DNA of 64,000 bases from an uncultured Granulicatella sp. GTDB lineage: Bacteria > Bacillota > Bacilli > Lactobacillales > Aerococcaceae. The DNA lies in contig CAKPVL010000002.1 in NCBI GenBank assembly GCA_934193545.1, positions 1 to 64,000 on the forward strand, read 5' to 3'. Below are positions 8,619 to 16,935 of this stretch, piece by piece. The translations under genes and the position numbers were made by a program. The notes beneath the pieces were generated by a model. That model worked only from the letters and a program-made list of their open reading frames with translations, ran no database searches and was not told where the DNA came from. Position 1 is the stretch's first letter; every line of letters begins with the position of its first letter.

Positions 8619-9569
8619 ATGAAGAAAAAATTCGTAGGAGCATTAGCGCTTGCATCAACTTTAGCATTAGCGGCTTGCTCAAATGGCTCATCAGAAAACG
8701 TTGCAACTACTAAATACGGTAACGTTACAAAAGATGAATTTGTGACAGCAATGAAAGATACTGTTGGGGAACAAACATTACAACGTTTAGTATTAACGAA
8801 AGTATTAGAAGGCTCTATTGAGGATGCCAAATCTCTTAAAACAGCTGCAGATGAAGAAGTGGCTAAATTAGTAGCTCAATACGGTGGCGAACCTGGGTTA
8901 TTAGCGGCTTTACAACAAAGCGGAATCACTTCTGTAGATGCATACCGTCAAACACTTTACTTAAATAAATTAATGACAGAAGCAGTGAAGAAAGCTGCGA
9001 ACTTCTCAGAAGAAGATATCAAAGCGTACTATGATGCGTGGGAACCACAAATTACAGTTCAACATATCTTAATTGCTGCTAAATCTGATGCATCTGACGA
9101 AGAAAAAGCAGCTGCTAAAACAAAAGCAGAAGAATTAATCCAACAATTAAAAGATGGTGCTGACTTTGCGGAATTAGCTAAAGCAAACTCTGCAGATACT
9201 GGTACTGCTGCAAAAGGTGGTCAAATTGGACCATTCAAACGTTCAGACATGGTAACTGAATTCTCAACAGCAGCTTATGACTTGAAGAACGTTGGAGATA
9301 TCACTGAAACTCCAGTTCAAACTCAATTTGGATATCACATCATTAAGTTAGTATCTAAAGAAGAGAAGAAACCATTTGATGAAATGAAAGAACAAATGGA
9401 AAAAGAAATGTTAGATGCGAAATTGAAAGATTCTGCATACTTACACCAAACAATGGTAGATTTAGTGAAAGCTGCTGACGTGAAAATCACAGATGAAAGC
9501 TTACAAAATGCTTTGAAGAATTTCTTACAAGCAGCTGATTCAGAAACAACAACAACTGCTGCTAAATAA
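8619..9569 (+). CDS. prsA: PrsA foldase lipoprotein (parvulin PPIase)
   Basis: PrsA helps exported proteins fold at the outer face of the membrane. The signal peptide ends in a lipobox, LALAAC, so the protein is lipid-anchored at Cys20. The parvulin-type peptidyl-prolyl isomerase domain spans about residues 140-240 (ITVQHILIAAK, ADFAELAKANSADTGTAAKGG, FGYHIIKLVS). N- and C-terminal helical regions form the chaperone part, as in Bacillus PrsA. At 316 residues it is of normal length. The start has GGAGAGGG upstream, and an extended -10 (TGGTATATT, 8567-8575) provides a probable promoter. It is a single-gene transcription unit. Confidence 0.94.
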   Translation: MKKKFVGALALASTLALAACSNGSSENVATTKYGNVTKDEFVTAMKDTVGEQTLQRLVLTKVLEGSIEDAKSLKTAADEEVAKLVAQYGGEPGLLAALQQSGITSVDAYRQTLYLNKLMTEAVKKAANFSEEDIKAYYDAWEPQITVQHILIAAKSDASDEEKAAAKTKAEELIQQLKDGADFAELAKANSADTGTAAKGGQIGPFKRSDMVTEFSTAAYDLKNVGDITETPVQTQFGYHIIKLVSKEEKKPFDEMKEQMEKEMLDAKLKDSAYLHQTMVDLVKAADVKITDESLQNALKNFLQAADSETTTTAAK

Positions 9570-9578
9570 GACTGTTTT

Positions 9579-9614
9579 AACCTCTGCACGAACTTTCGTG
9601 TGGAGGTTTTCTTT
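9579..9614 (+). terminator. prsA terminator
   Basis: AACCTC-TG-CACGA pairs with TCGTG-TG-GAGGTT, and a T-rich tract follows. Confidence 0.85.
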
Positions 9615-9682
9615 ATGCTAGAGTCAGTTTGATGGTTTTGTTTCTATTTCAAAAACAAATGTCTATAATAAAAAGAATTTTG

Positions 9683-9710
9683 TTGACATCGAAAAGAATG
9701 GGCGTATAAT
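9683..9710 (+). promoter_or_regulatory. promoter of the metQ T-box leader
   Basis: A near-perfect housekeeping promoter: TTGACA (9683-9688), 16 bases, TATAAT (9705-9710). Transcription should begin near 9717. Confidence 0.9.
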
Positions 9711-9716
9711 GGAACC

Positions 9717-9994
9717 CATAACGCATAGAGATGGAGAGTACTTATCGGAGCACTGAGTAGAGAGCTTAGGGTTGGTGGAACTAAGTAGTGACGAAATGAG
9801 GAAGATGGCCATTGAGCGGACTTTCTGAGCAGTTGTAAGGGAAGTACGGGGCGCCCGTTATAGCGGTACGATTTCAACGCAGAGACGTGGAATCGGGTGA
9901 GGTTTATCTAGTGATGGATAAACGAATAAAGGTGGTAACACGGTATTTTTGAAATGATCGTCCTTTGTCCTATTTGGGCAAAGGATTTTTTTAT
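9717..9994 (+). ncRNA. T-box riboswitch (probably tRNA-Met sensing)
   Basis: A leader of about 280 bases carries the T-box sequence AAAGGTGGTAACACGG (9930-9945), the part that binds the uncharged tRNA acceptor end. A stem-I region with AGAGATGGAGAGTA and GGTTGGTGGAACTAAG lies at the 5' side. A terminator, TCCTTTGTCC / GGGCAAAGGA with seven T, ends the leader. Uncharged tRNA would favour the antiterminator and switch metQ on. The gene downstream suggests methionine; a candidate ATG specifier lies in CGAAATGAGG (about 9792-9801), but I could not fold the RNA to prove it. Confidence 0.9.
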
Positions 9995-10076
9995 TGTGTT
10001 CGACAGTTTAAGGAGGAATGTTTCAAATCAATTCACAACCAACACAACAAACGTAAGAAAATGGAGGAAAAACAAA

Positions 10077-10931
10077 ATGAAAATTAAACACTTATTTTTA
10101 ACAGCCGTTGCAGCAATTACTTTAGCAGCGTGCGGAAACCAAAGTTCACAACAATCTAGCGAGGCTTCTAAAGCAACTGAAGCGCCGGCGCAAACAGTAA
10201 AAGTAGCCGTAGTAGGTAGCGCAGCACACGAAATCTGGGATTACGTAGCTGAAAAAGCGAAAAAAGAAAACATCAATATCGAAGTTGTAGAAATGAACGA
10301 CTACGTATTACCAAATACAGCTCTTGAAGAAGGTTCTGTTCAAATGAACGCGTTCCAACACCGTGCGTATTTAGCACAATGGAACAAAGATAAAGGAACT
10401 GATTTAAAAGAAATCGGTACAACATTTATCACGCCATTATATTATTTCTCAACAAAATATAAATCATTAAAAGATTTACCAGAGAAAGCAAAAGTATTAG
10501 TTCCTAAAGAAGTAGCAATCCAAGGTCGTGCTTTAGTAGCCTTACAAACAGAAGGTTTAATCACATTAAAAGATGGCGTTGGAACAAAAGCTTCATTAGC
10601 AGACATCACAAGCAACCCACGTAACTTAGAAATCATCGAAGCAGAATCAGCACAAGCTCCACGTTTATTACAAGACGTTGATGCAGCTTCAATCAATGGT
10701 TCAATGGCTCAAGATGCTGGTTTGAAAATCGAAGACAACATCTTCTCAGATGCAAACCACTTAGATACAATTCCTAAAGATCGTTACAACATCATTGTTG
10801 TGAAAGCAGCAGATGCTGACAACCCAACATACAAAAAAATCGTTGAATTATATCAATCAGACGATGTAGCGAAAAAAATGGATGAAATCGCACCAGGACA
10901 ATACTTCCCAGTGTGGAATTCAGATAAATAA
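10077..10931 (+). CDS. metQ: methionine ABC transporter substrate-binding lipoprotein (MetQ/NlpA)
   Basis: The 284-residue protein has a lipoprotein signal with lipobox TLAAC. A NlpA/MetQ solute-binding fold follows (VKVAVVGSAAHEIWDYVAEKAKK, FQHRAYLAQWNKDKG, IPKDRYNIIVVKAAD). It would capture methionine outside the cell and deliver it to a MetN-MetP transporter. The ATG at 10077 has ATGGAGGAAAA upstream; the longer frame beginning inside the T-box leader is not used. No metN or metP lies in this window, so the receptor gene is separated from its ATPase and permease genes. Expression is controlled by the T-box, as known for methionine genes in Lactobacillales. Confidence 0.92.
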   Translation: MKIKHLFLTAVAAITLAACGNQSSQQSSEASKATEAPAQTVKVAVVGSAAHEIWDYVAEKAKKENINIEVVEMNDYVLPNTALEEGSVQMNAFQHRAYLAQWNKDKGTDLKEIGTTFITPLYYFSTKYKSLKDLPEKAKVLVPKEVAIQGRALVALQTEGLITLKDGVGTKASLADITSNPRNLEIIEAESAQAPRLLQDVDAASINGSMAQDAGLKIEDNIFSDANHLDTIPKDRYNIIVVKAADADNPTYKKIVELYQSDDVAKKMDEIAPGQYFPVWNSDK

Positions 10932-10940
10932 TCCCTTTAG

Positions 10941-10975
10941 ACGTCAGAGTACAATGGTGCTCTGGCGTTTTTGTT
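10941..10975 (+). terminator. metQ terminator
   Basis: A 12-bp stem, ACGTCAGAGTAC / GTGCTCTGGCGT, followed by T residues. Confidence 0.92.
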
Positions 10976-11042
10976 TGGAATAGGAGCGGATTCTGATTGC
11001 GTGTAGTATAATGAAAGTGAAAGTTCGAACGTTGGAGGAAAA

Positions 11043-11840
11043 ATGATGAAGACATGGATAAAACTAGCGTTGCTGTCGGTAGTAGCAGTCATGCTTGGAG
11101 CATGCGGAATAAAGGAAAAAATCCCTCTACCATATGCATTGCAGTCAGATAGGATTTGGATGGATGTGCATCACGGAGAGAAAACAGAGTTAGATCCACA
11201 TAACACGGTGACGGCGGTCTATCATTTTGATGGAAAAGGAAACGTGCTTGCCTATACAGGATTGGATTTGGACCTCGGGGATTTAGGAGGGAAGAATGAA
11301 AAACAAATTTTAGAACTAGCCCAAAAACAATTTGAACGAAATTTCTATCGCCATAAACAACAACTTCGAGAAAAATTGGAAGTCCAATTAGAGGCGCTGA
11401 GAAAGGAAGGTATTAAAGTATCGTGGGAGGGAAATTCTAAGGAAGTCCGAGAAAAATTGAAAAAGATAGATGAAAAAATTAAAGATTTACGAGAACAATT
11501 CAATGCAGTAGATTTCGCAGAATACGAAAGCCCAAAACCTTCGCCAGTCAGCTACTCCTTTGGGAAATACGATAAAGACGAGAATAGAAAAAATAAAACG
11601 CAGTTGATTGTAAGATTTGAGGTGCAAGAACTTGCTAAAGAGTCGATGGAGTATCTGAATGTAAGAATTCAAAAAAAATTGAGAGAAGGATTCTTTGCTT
11701 CAAATGCAGGAGAAGTCAAAGGTTCTTATTATGTAGGGCTCACAGAAGCGGGGCTAGAAGAGGATGAACCTGGGGATTATCATGACTTTATGACACCGGT
11801 GGAAAAAGATCGTAAAGGAATTAAATTAATAGAAGAATAA
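11043..11840 (+). CDS. lipoprotein of unknown function
   Basis: This 265-residue product starts with a signal peptide and a lipobox (VMLGAC, Cys21), so it should be lipid-anchored outside the membrane. I do not recognise the rest. A charged helical segment at about residues 85-160, rich in Glu, Lys, Arg and Gln with repeated LREKL-type turns, looks like a coiled coil. The C-terminal third is a mixed region ending in KDRKGIKLIEE. The start has TTGGAGGAAAA upstream and two ATG codons in a row at 11043. A TATAAT at 11007-11012 is a probable -10, without a clear -35. It is monocistronic between two terminators. Confidence 0.8.
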   Translation: MMKTWIKLALLSVVAVMLGACGIKEKIPLPYALQSDRIWMDVHHGEKTELDPHNTVTAVYHFDGKGNVLAYTGLDLDLGDLGGKNEKQILELAQKQFERNFYRHKQQLREKLEVQLEALRKEGIKVSWEGNSKEVREKLKKIDEKIKDLREQFNAVDFAEYESPKPSPVSYSFGKYDKDENRKNKTQLIVRFEVQELAKESMEYLNVRIQKKLREGFFASNAGEVKGSYYVGLTEAGLEEDEPGDYHDFMTPVEKDRKGIKLIEE

Positions 11841-11846
11841 CTAAAA

Positions 11847-11879
11847 GAAAAAGAAGTGGCAAACACCACTTCTTTTTTT
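11847..11879 (+). terminator. terminator after unknown lipoprotein
   Basis: AAGAAGTGG / CCACTTCTT stem with flanking A and T runs, so it may work in both directions. Confidence 0.9.
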
Positions 11880-11950
11880 GTTGTTAATATTCGTGTTTAG
11901 AAACAAAACCGCTTTTTTGACAATTTTGAAACAAAATAAAGTTAAATAAA

Positions 11951-11956
11951 ACGAAC
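11951..11956 (+). promoter_or_regulatory. candidate PurR box (weak)
   Basis: The core ACGAAC in an A-rich context resembles the CCGAAC core of the PurR box. It lies about 75-80 bases upstream of the predicted transcription start of the purine permease, the spacing used by the lactococcal PurR activator. The match to the full consensus is imperfect. Confidence 0.25.
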
Positions 11957-11995
11957 AAAAACAAATTTTATAAGTTAAAATGTACGTGTTTGATA

Positions 11996-12024
11996 TTGTA
12001 AAACAAAAATAGTTCTAGTATACT
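11996..12024 (+). promoter_or_regulatory. promoter of the purine permease gene
   Basis: TTGTAA (11996-12001), 17 bases, TATACT (12019-12024). Confidence 0.75.
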
Positions 12025-12065
12025 TAAGTCATCAAATAAACCAATAAAAAGGAGTTATCATTTCA

Positions 12066-13529
12066 ATGGATAAGTTTTTTAAACTGAAAGAGAATGGCAC
12101 GAACGTCTCAACGGAGTTTTTGGCTGGGTTAACGACATTCTTCGCGATGTCATACATCATTTTTGTCAATCCGAACATTCTTAGTAAAACAGGGATGCCA
12201 TTCCAAGCAGTCTTCTTATCAACGATTATCGCAACAGTTGTCAGCACATTAGTGATGGGTCTTTTCGCAAACGTTCCTTACGCATTAGCACCAGGGATGG
12301 GGTTAAATGCGTTCTTTACATTTACAGTTGTATTCGGCCTTGGATTCACTTGGCAAGAAGCATTAGCAATGGTATTTATTTGTGGTTTATTCAATATTTT
12401 TATTACTGTAACAAAAGTTCGTAAGATGATTATTAAAGCCATTCCGGTCAGTATGCAACATGCCATTGGGGGCGGGATTGGGATTTTCATCGCGTATATC
12501 GGTTTAAAAAATGCCAACCTATTAGAATTTCTTTCTGATTCAAATACAATCACTAAAGTAAATGGTGCTGCGTATAATGTCGCAACGGAAGCGTACAAAG
12601 GCGGCGTGTTCAGCGTGAACTCAAATGGTGGCATCGTTCCATCTCTTGTAAACTTCACGTCTCCAGGAGCCCTTCTTGCAGTGATTGGTTTAGTCATTAC
12701 TGTAGTCTTATTATTGAAAAAAGTTCGTGGAGCTATCTTGCTTGGGATTGTTTTAACAACACTTTTAGCGATTCCAATGGGCGTTGTCGATTTATCAAAA
12801 GTAAGCTTTGAAAGTAACTCTCTTGGAGCAGCGTTCAACGACTTAGGCACAACATTCTTGGCCGCATTTGGTTCAGAAGGAATCGTGAAACTCTTCTCTG
12901 ACCCAGCGCGCTTACCGTTAGTATTAATGACGATTTTTGCATTCAGCTTATCGGATACATTTGACACTCTTGGAACCTTCATCGGTACAGGTCGTAAAAC
13001 AGGAATCTTCTCAGAAGAAGACGAGCGTCAACTTGAAAACGGATCAGGTTTCTCTTCTAAAATGGACAAAGCCTTATTCGCAGATGCGATTGGGACTTCT
13101 ATAGGGGCAATTTTCGGTACTTCAAACACTACAACCTATGTTGAAAGTGCAGCCGGAATTGGTGCAGGTGGACGTACTGGTTTAACAGCAGTCGTTACAG
13201 CAGGTCTCTTCCTATTATCAACCTTATTAGCGCCATTCGTGGGTATTGTTCCTGCAGAAGCAACAGCGCCAGCGTTAATTATCGTTGGGGTGATGATGCT
13301 TTCTGCATTCGCTGATGTGAAATGGGACGAATTGGACGAAGCGATTCCAGCGTTCTTTGCCGGAATCTTCATGGCACTTTGCTACAGTATCTCTTACGGT
13401 ATCGCAGCAGGATTCATCTTCTACTGCTTAGTGAAAGTCATTACTGGTAAAGCAAAAGACATTCACCCAATTTTATGGGTCGCTACAGGATTATTCATCC
13501 TTAACTTCATTATCTTAGCTCTTTTATAA
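12066..13529 (+). CDS. pbuG: NCS2-family guanine/hypoxanthine permease
   Basis: The 487-residue protein is a polytopic membrane transporter with about 12-14 hydrophobic segments. It has hallmarks of the AzgA/PbuG branch of nucleobase permeases: NVPYALAPGMGLNAFFTFTV near residue 75, the DTFDTLGTFIG segment near residue 300, and SNTTTYVESAAGIGAGGRTGL near residue 355. It would take up hypoxanthine, guanine or adenine with protons for purine salvage. The ATG follows AAGGAGTTATC. It is a single-gene unit with its own promoter and terminator. No purine riboswitch is visible; a weak PurR-like site is upstream. The exact base transported cannot be read from sequence. Confidence 0.9.
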   Translation: MDKFFKLKENGTNVSTEFLAGLTTFFAMSYIIFVNPNILSKTGMPFQAVFLSTIIATVVSTLVMGLFANVPYALAPGMGLNAFFTFTVVFGLGFTWQEALAMVFICGLFNIFITVTKVRKMIIKAIPVSMQHAIGGGIGIFIAYIGLKNANLLEFLSDSNTITKVNGAAYNVATEAYKGGVFSVNSNGGIVPSLVNFTSPGALLAVIGLVITVVLLLKKVRGAILLGIVLTTLLAIPMGVVDLSKVSFESNSLGAAFNDLGTTFLAAFGSEGIVKLFSDPARLPLVLMTIFAFSLSDTFDTLGTFIGTGRKTGIFSEEDERQLENGSGFSSKMDKALFADAIGTSIGAIFGTSNTTTYVESAAGIGAGGRTGLTAVVTAGLFLLSTLLAPFVGIVPAEATAPALIIVGVMMLSAFADVKWDELDEAIPAFFAGIFMALCYSISYGIAAGFIFYCLVKVITGKAKDIHPILWVATGLFILNFIILALL

Positions 13530-13583
13530 GAGTAAACATCAGCTGATAGTGAACACACTTATTTAAACTTTAGCCATAATAGG

Positions 13584-13618
13584 GCACCTAAGTATTTTTG
13601 CTTAGGTGCTTTTCCTTT
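13584..13618 (+). terminator. terminator after purine permease
   Basis: GCACCTAAG / CTTAGGTGC stem followed by a T-rich tract. Confidence 0.88.
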
Positions 13619-13659
13619 TATTTCATGATAGGATAGAGGAGACAGAAAGGGAGTTGACT

Positions 13660-15855
13660 ATGACAGAACAAACAACTGAAATCACTGCTTACGAGCGTTC
13701 CGTAGCGCTTGTAAAGGCAGAACTTACTCAATATAAACCAAAACAAATCGATACGGTATTAGGCCTCTTACAAGATGGCAATACGGTACCGTTTATTGCG
13801 CGTTATCGTAAAGACCAAACGGGTTCTTTAGATGAGGTGCAAATTCGTGAAATCGAAGAGCGCCAACGTTATTTGGAAAACTTCGAAAAACGGAAAGAAG
13901 AAATTAGTCGTCTCATTGACGAACAAGGTAAACTCACGCCAGAGATTACGGCTGCGTTAAGCAAAGCGACAACTTTAACAGCGTTGGAAGATATTTATCG
14001 TCCGTATAAACAAAAACGCCGTACGAAGGCAACGATTGCTAAAGAAGCCGGATTAGAGCCATTTGCATTATGGTTACTCATGACGACAAAAGATTCTGTA
14101 GAGGGAAAAGCAGCAACGTTTATCAATGAAGAAAAAGCAATTCTAACAGTTGAAGATGCGATTAACGGTGCCGTAGAAATTATCGCCGAATGGATTTCCG
14201 ATGAAGCGAAGTACCGTAAACAATTACGTCAATTTACGCAAAAGAACGGTGTCGTGAAATCTGTCGTGAAGAAGGAAGAGCTCGACGAGAAGAAAGTCTA
14301 CGAAATGTACTATGACTACGAAGAACCTGTGAAATCCATCGTTCCTCACCGCGTGCTTGCCTTAAACCGTGCGGAAAAAGAAGATGTAGTCCGAGTGACG
14401 ATTGAAGTCGATGTGACAAACCCTCTTACAAAGATTAAAGAAGAGAAAATCCAAAATCCATCTTCACCATCTGCGCCAATTGTAGAAGGCGCGATTGAAG
14501 AAAGCTACAAACGATTCATCGGACCAGCCATTGAACGTGAAATCCGTAATGAACTCAGTGAAAAGGCACAAACTCAAGCGATTGCCATTTTCGGGGAGAA
14601 CTTGAAGAACTTATTATTACAAGCGCCAATGAAAGGTCAAGTCATCTTAGGACTCGACCCAGCGTATCGTACAGGATGTAAATTAGCGGTAATCGATGAA
14701 ACAGGGAAGGTGCTTGGTAAGTCTGTGATTTACCCTCACGTAGGAGCTTCAGAAGCCAAACGTGCTCAAGCAGGAGGACAATTCCGTCGCATCGTGGAAC
14801 AATACGGAGTAACACTTGTGGCGATTGGGAATGGAACGGCTAGCCGTGAGTCTGAACAATTCGTGGCGGAACAATTACGACAAATCCCTCGGAAGGTGGT
14901 TTATACGATCGTCAGCGAAGCAGGGGCCTCTGTTTATTCTGCCAGCGATATCGCGCGTCAAGAATTCCCAGATTACCAAGTCGAAGAACGTTCCGCAGTC
15001 AGCATCGCTCGTCGCTTGCAAGATCCACTTGCAGAACTTGTTAAAATCGATCCAAAAGCCGTTGGGGTGGGTCAATACCAACACGACGTTCCAGAAAAAC
15101 AATTAGATGAGCAGTTAGACTTTGTCGTAGAAACAGCCGTGAACAAGGTTGGTATCAACGTGAATACAGCTAGTGCCGCTCTTTTAGAGCACATTGCTGG
15201 CTTAACGAAAACAACAGCCGCTAACGTGGTTGCTTTCCGTGACGAAAATGGTAAGTTCACAAACCGTACGCAATTGAAGAAAGTACCTCGCTTAGGACCA
15301 AAAGCTTACGAGCAAGCCGTTGGGTTCTTACGAATCATCGATGGAACGAATCCTTTTGACGGTACCGACATTCACCCAGAGTCTTATGATGTCGCTAAAG
15401 CTATTTTGAAAAAAGCCAATGCCGAAAAACTAGCGCTAGGTTCGCCAGAATTGGAAGAAGCTCTTAAAGGGCTGAATGCTGAAGAATTGAAAGAAGAATT
15501 TGGCATCGGACAAGAAACGCTGGAATTAGTGCTGGATGGATTGTTGAAACCAGGACGTGACCCACGTGAAGAAGTCGCAGGACCAATCTTACGTAGCGAT
15601 GTCTTGAAGATGGAAGACTTGCAAGTTGGAATGGAACTCGAAGGAACCGTTCGTAACGTAGTCGACTTCGGCGCATTCGTCGATATCGGTGTGAAACAAG
15701 ACGGCCTTGTGCATATTTCGAAATTGAAAAAAGGCTTCGTAAAACATCCAAGTGATGTCGTTGCGGTTGGGGATATCGTAACGGTTTGGGTGACGGAGCT
15801 TGATCTCAAAAAAGGTCGTGTCGGCCTCTCTATGATTGGACCGGAAAATAAATAA
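13660..15855 (+). CDS. tex: Tex family RNA-binding protein
   Basis: Tex is a multidomain nucleic-acid-binding protein linked to transcription and stress tolerance. The 731-residue product has the helical Tex N-terminus (about residues 1-190), a YqgF/RuvC-like RNase H fold (GLDPAYRTGCKLAVIDETG), helix-hairpin-helix repeats (NINTASAALLEHIAGL), and a C-terminal S1 RNA-binding domain (GMELEGTVRNVVDFGAFVDI). I chose the ATG at 13660 (GAAAGGGAG upstream) over an earlier frame opening that overlaps the preceding terminator. No partner gene is adjacent. Transcription probably ends at the hairpin repeat G that follows. Confidence 0.95.
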   Translation: MTEQTTEITAYERSVALVKAELTQYKPKQIDTVLGLLQDGNTVPFIARYRKDQTGSLDEVQIREIEERQRYLENFEKRKEEISRLIDEQGKLTPEITAALSKATTLTALEDIYRPYKQKRRTKATIAKEAGLEPFALWLLMTTKDSVEGKAATFINEEKAILTVEDAINGAVEIIAEWISDEAKYRKQLRQFTQKNGVVKSVVKKEELDEKKVYEMYYDYEEPVKSIVPHRVLALNRAEKEDVVRVTIEVDVTNPLTKIKEEKIQNPSSPSAPIVEGAIEESYKRFIGPAIEREIRNELSEKAQTQAIAIFGENLKNLLLQAPMKGQVILGLDPAYRTGCKLAVIDETGKVLGKSVIYPHVGASEAKRAQAGGQFRRIVEQYGVTLVAIGNGTASRESEQFVAEQLRQIPRKVVYTIVSEAGASVYSASDIARQEFPDYQVEERSAVSIARRLQDPLAELVKIDPKAVGVGQYQHDVPEKQLDEQLDFVVETAVNKVGINVNTASAALLEHIAGLTKTTAANVVAFRDENGKFTNRTQLKKVPRLGPKAYEQAVGFLRIIDGTNPFDGTDIHPESYDVAKAILKKANAEKLALGSPELEEALKGLNAEELKEEFGIGQETLELVLDGLLKPGRDPREEVAGPILRSDVLKMEDLQVGMELEGTVRNVVDFGAFVDIGVKQDGLVHISKLKKGFVKHPSDVVAVGDIVTVWVTELDLKKGRVGLSMIGPENK

Positions 15856-15867
15856 AAGTTTTAATCG

Positions 15868-15966
15868 CTATTACTTCGTTCTGCTTGGAATCTTTATAGT
15901 AGCGACAATAGCTGTATCGGTGGGCTGTTGTTGCTACTATAGATTCCGTGCAGAACTCCGTAATAG
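15868..15966. repeat. long-hairpin repeat, copy G (minimal, 99 bp) acting as tex terminator
   Basis: This is an almost complete palindrome with arms of about 43 bases. The left arm runs CTATTAC, GTTCTGC, GGAATCTTTATAGTAGC and the right arm TTGCTACTATAGATTCC, GCAGAAC, GTAATAG. The TATAGTAGC core is the same as in the arms of the longer copies, but the internal hairpins are missing. Seven T follow the right arm (15967-15973), so it can terminate tex transcription. Confidence 0.8.
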
Positions 15967-15973
15967 TTTTTTT

Positions 15974-16180
15974 ATACAATCATAAAGATGCCTTAGTGGA
16001 AAAGAAGCGCGTATTGCAGTTCCTGGTAAGAACTCCATATTAGATTTTCTGTACAACCAAAAAGAGGATTTAGTGCGTGCACAGCTTTAGCTAGATGGAA
16101 AGATAGCATTCTCTTTTAGTTACTTGCACAGAAAAAACTACTAACAAAGTGGAAAGCAGAAAAAATATTGCTGCCTAAAG
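15974..16180. other. non-coding spacer between two repeats
   Basis: No gene is visible. The stretch contains a direct repeat TTTAGT...TGCACAG (16069-16084 and 16115-16131), a short hairpin GCTA...TAGC, and AAAGAG/CTCTTT inverted segments. It could be a decayed copy of the neighbouring repeat family. Confidence 0.4.
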
Positions 16181-16514
16181 ATGATTCCGGAAAGACTAAC
16201 GGATTCTATAATCACAGTAACGTGATACGCATTAAAACGAATTATAGGGCGTAGGAATTAATTCTGTAGTTAAAACACTTTATAAAGTCAGACGCAGTAG
16301 CTGATTGAATTAAACTTCATCACTTGTGATTCGCTTAATTCTAATCAGCCTTGCGGGGGTAAGACTACAAAGCAAACAGGACTCACACTGTGAGTCCTGT
16401 TTTGTCTTTGGTCTTACTCCCTATTTGAGGCTTTAAAGGTGAGAGACCTAGAGGCTCGAGCCGGTGCAACGTTACAGTGATTATGAAGACATCCGTTAGG
16501 AAAGGCGGAATCAT
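16181..16514 (+). repeat. long-hairpin repeat, copy B (334 bp)
   Basis: The arms pair ATGATTCCG (16181) with CGGAATCAT (16506-16514), and ACGGATTCTATAATCACAG with CTGTAATC-type sequence from about 16470. Inside are a CTGATTGAATTAA...TTAATTCTAATCAG stem and a nested GTAAGAC stem holding the perfect AAACAGGACTCACA (16374-16387) / TGTGAGTCCTGTTT (16389-16402) hairpin. These are followed by TTTGAGGCTT and the small hairpin GGTGAGAG (16438-16445) / CTCGAGCC (16455-16462). Confidence 0.9.
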
Positions 16515-16650
16515 TTCTTATATAAAGAGCAACACAGCGAACTCTAAATTTTCAGTAAATTCCACTTGCATTAGTGGTATTTTTTTGTGGATGCAAGTAT
16601 ACTAAAAGTGTATATGCTTTGAGCATGGAATATAGAAAGGGGAGTGTGAG

Positions 16651-16923
16651 ATGACTCAAAATCCTGCTTTAGTTCAGTTGACAGAAAATGCCAACCAAAT
16701 TTATCAACTCATTTCAAAACAAAAAACACATCTTTGCTTGGCAAAATGCCCGGCATTCGAAGAAATTATCGATACACAATTATTCGGTTTATCGAAACAA
16801 GTGGATTTCGCAGTGTCACTTGGATTAATTCACGCGAACGAAGGCCACAAAATTATGGCTGATTTAGAATACGCATTAAACGACATGTATACGCAAGTGT
16901 ACGAAGAGTCGCGCCAAAATTAG
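16651..16923 (+). CDS. ylaN: YlaN family protein (DUF1507)
   Basis: A 90-residue soluble helical protein of the YlaN family, which sits next to ftsW in Bacillus and relatives. In Bacillus and Staphylococcus the protein has been linked to iron homeostasis through Fur; before that it was listed as an essential protein of unknown role. The conserved block CLAKCPAFEEIIDTQLFGLSK is present. The ATG has AAAGGGGAGTG upstream. The stop is 12 bases before ftsW, so the two are co-transcribed, most likely with ylbG. Confidence 0.9.
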   Translation: MTQNPALVQLTENANQIYQLISKQKTHLCLAKCPAFEEIIDTQLFGLSKQVDFAVSLGLIHANEGHKIMADLEYALNDMYTQVYEESRQN

Positions 16924-16935
16924 AGGAGGCTTGAC

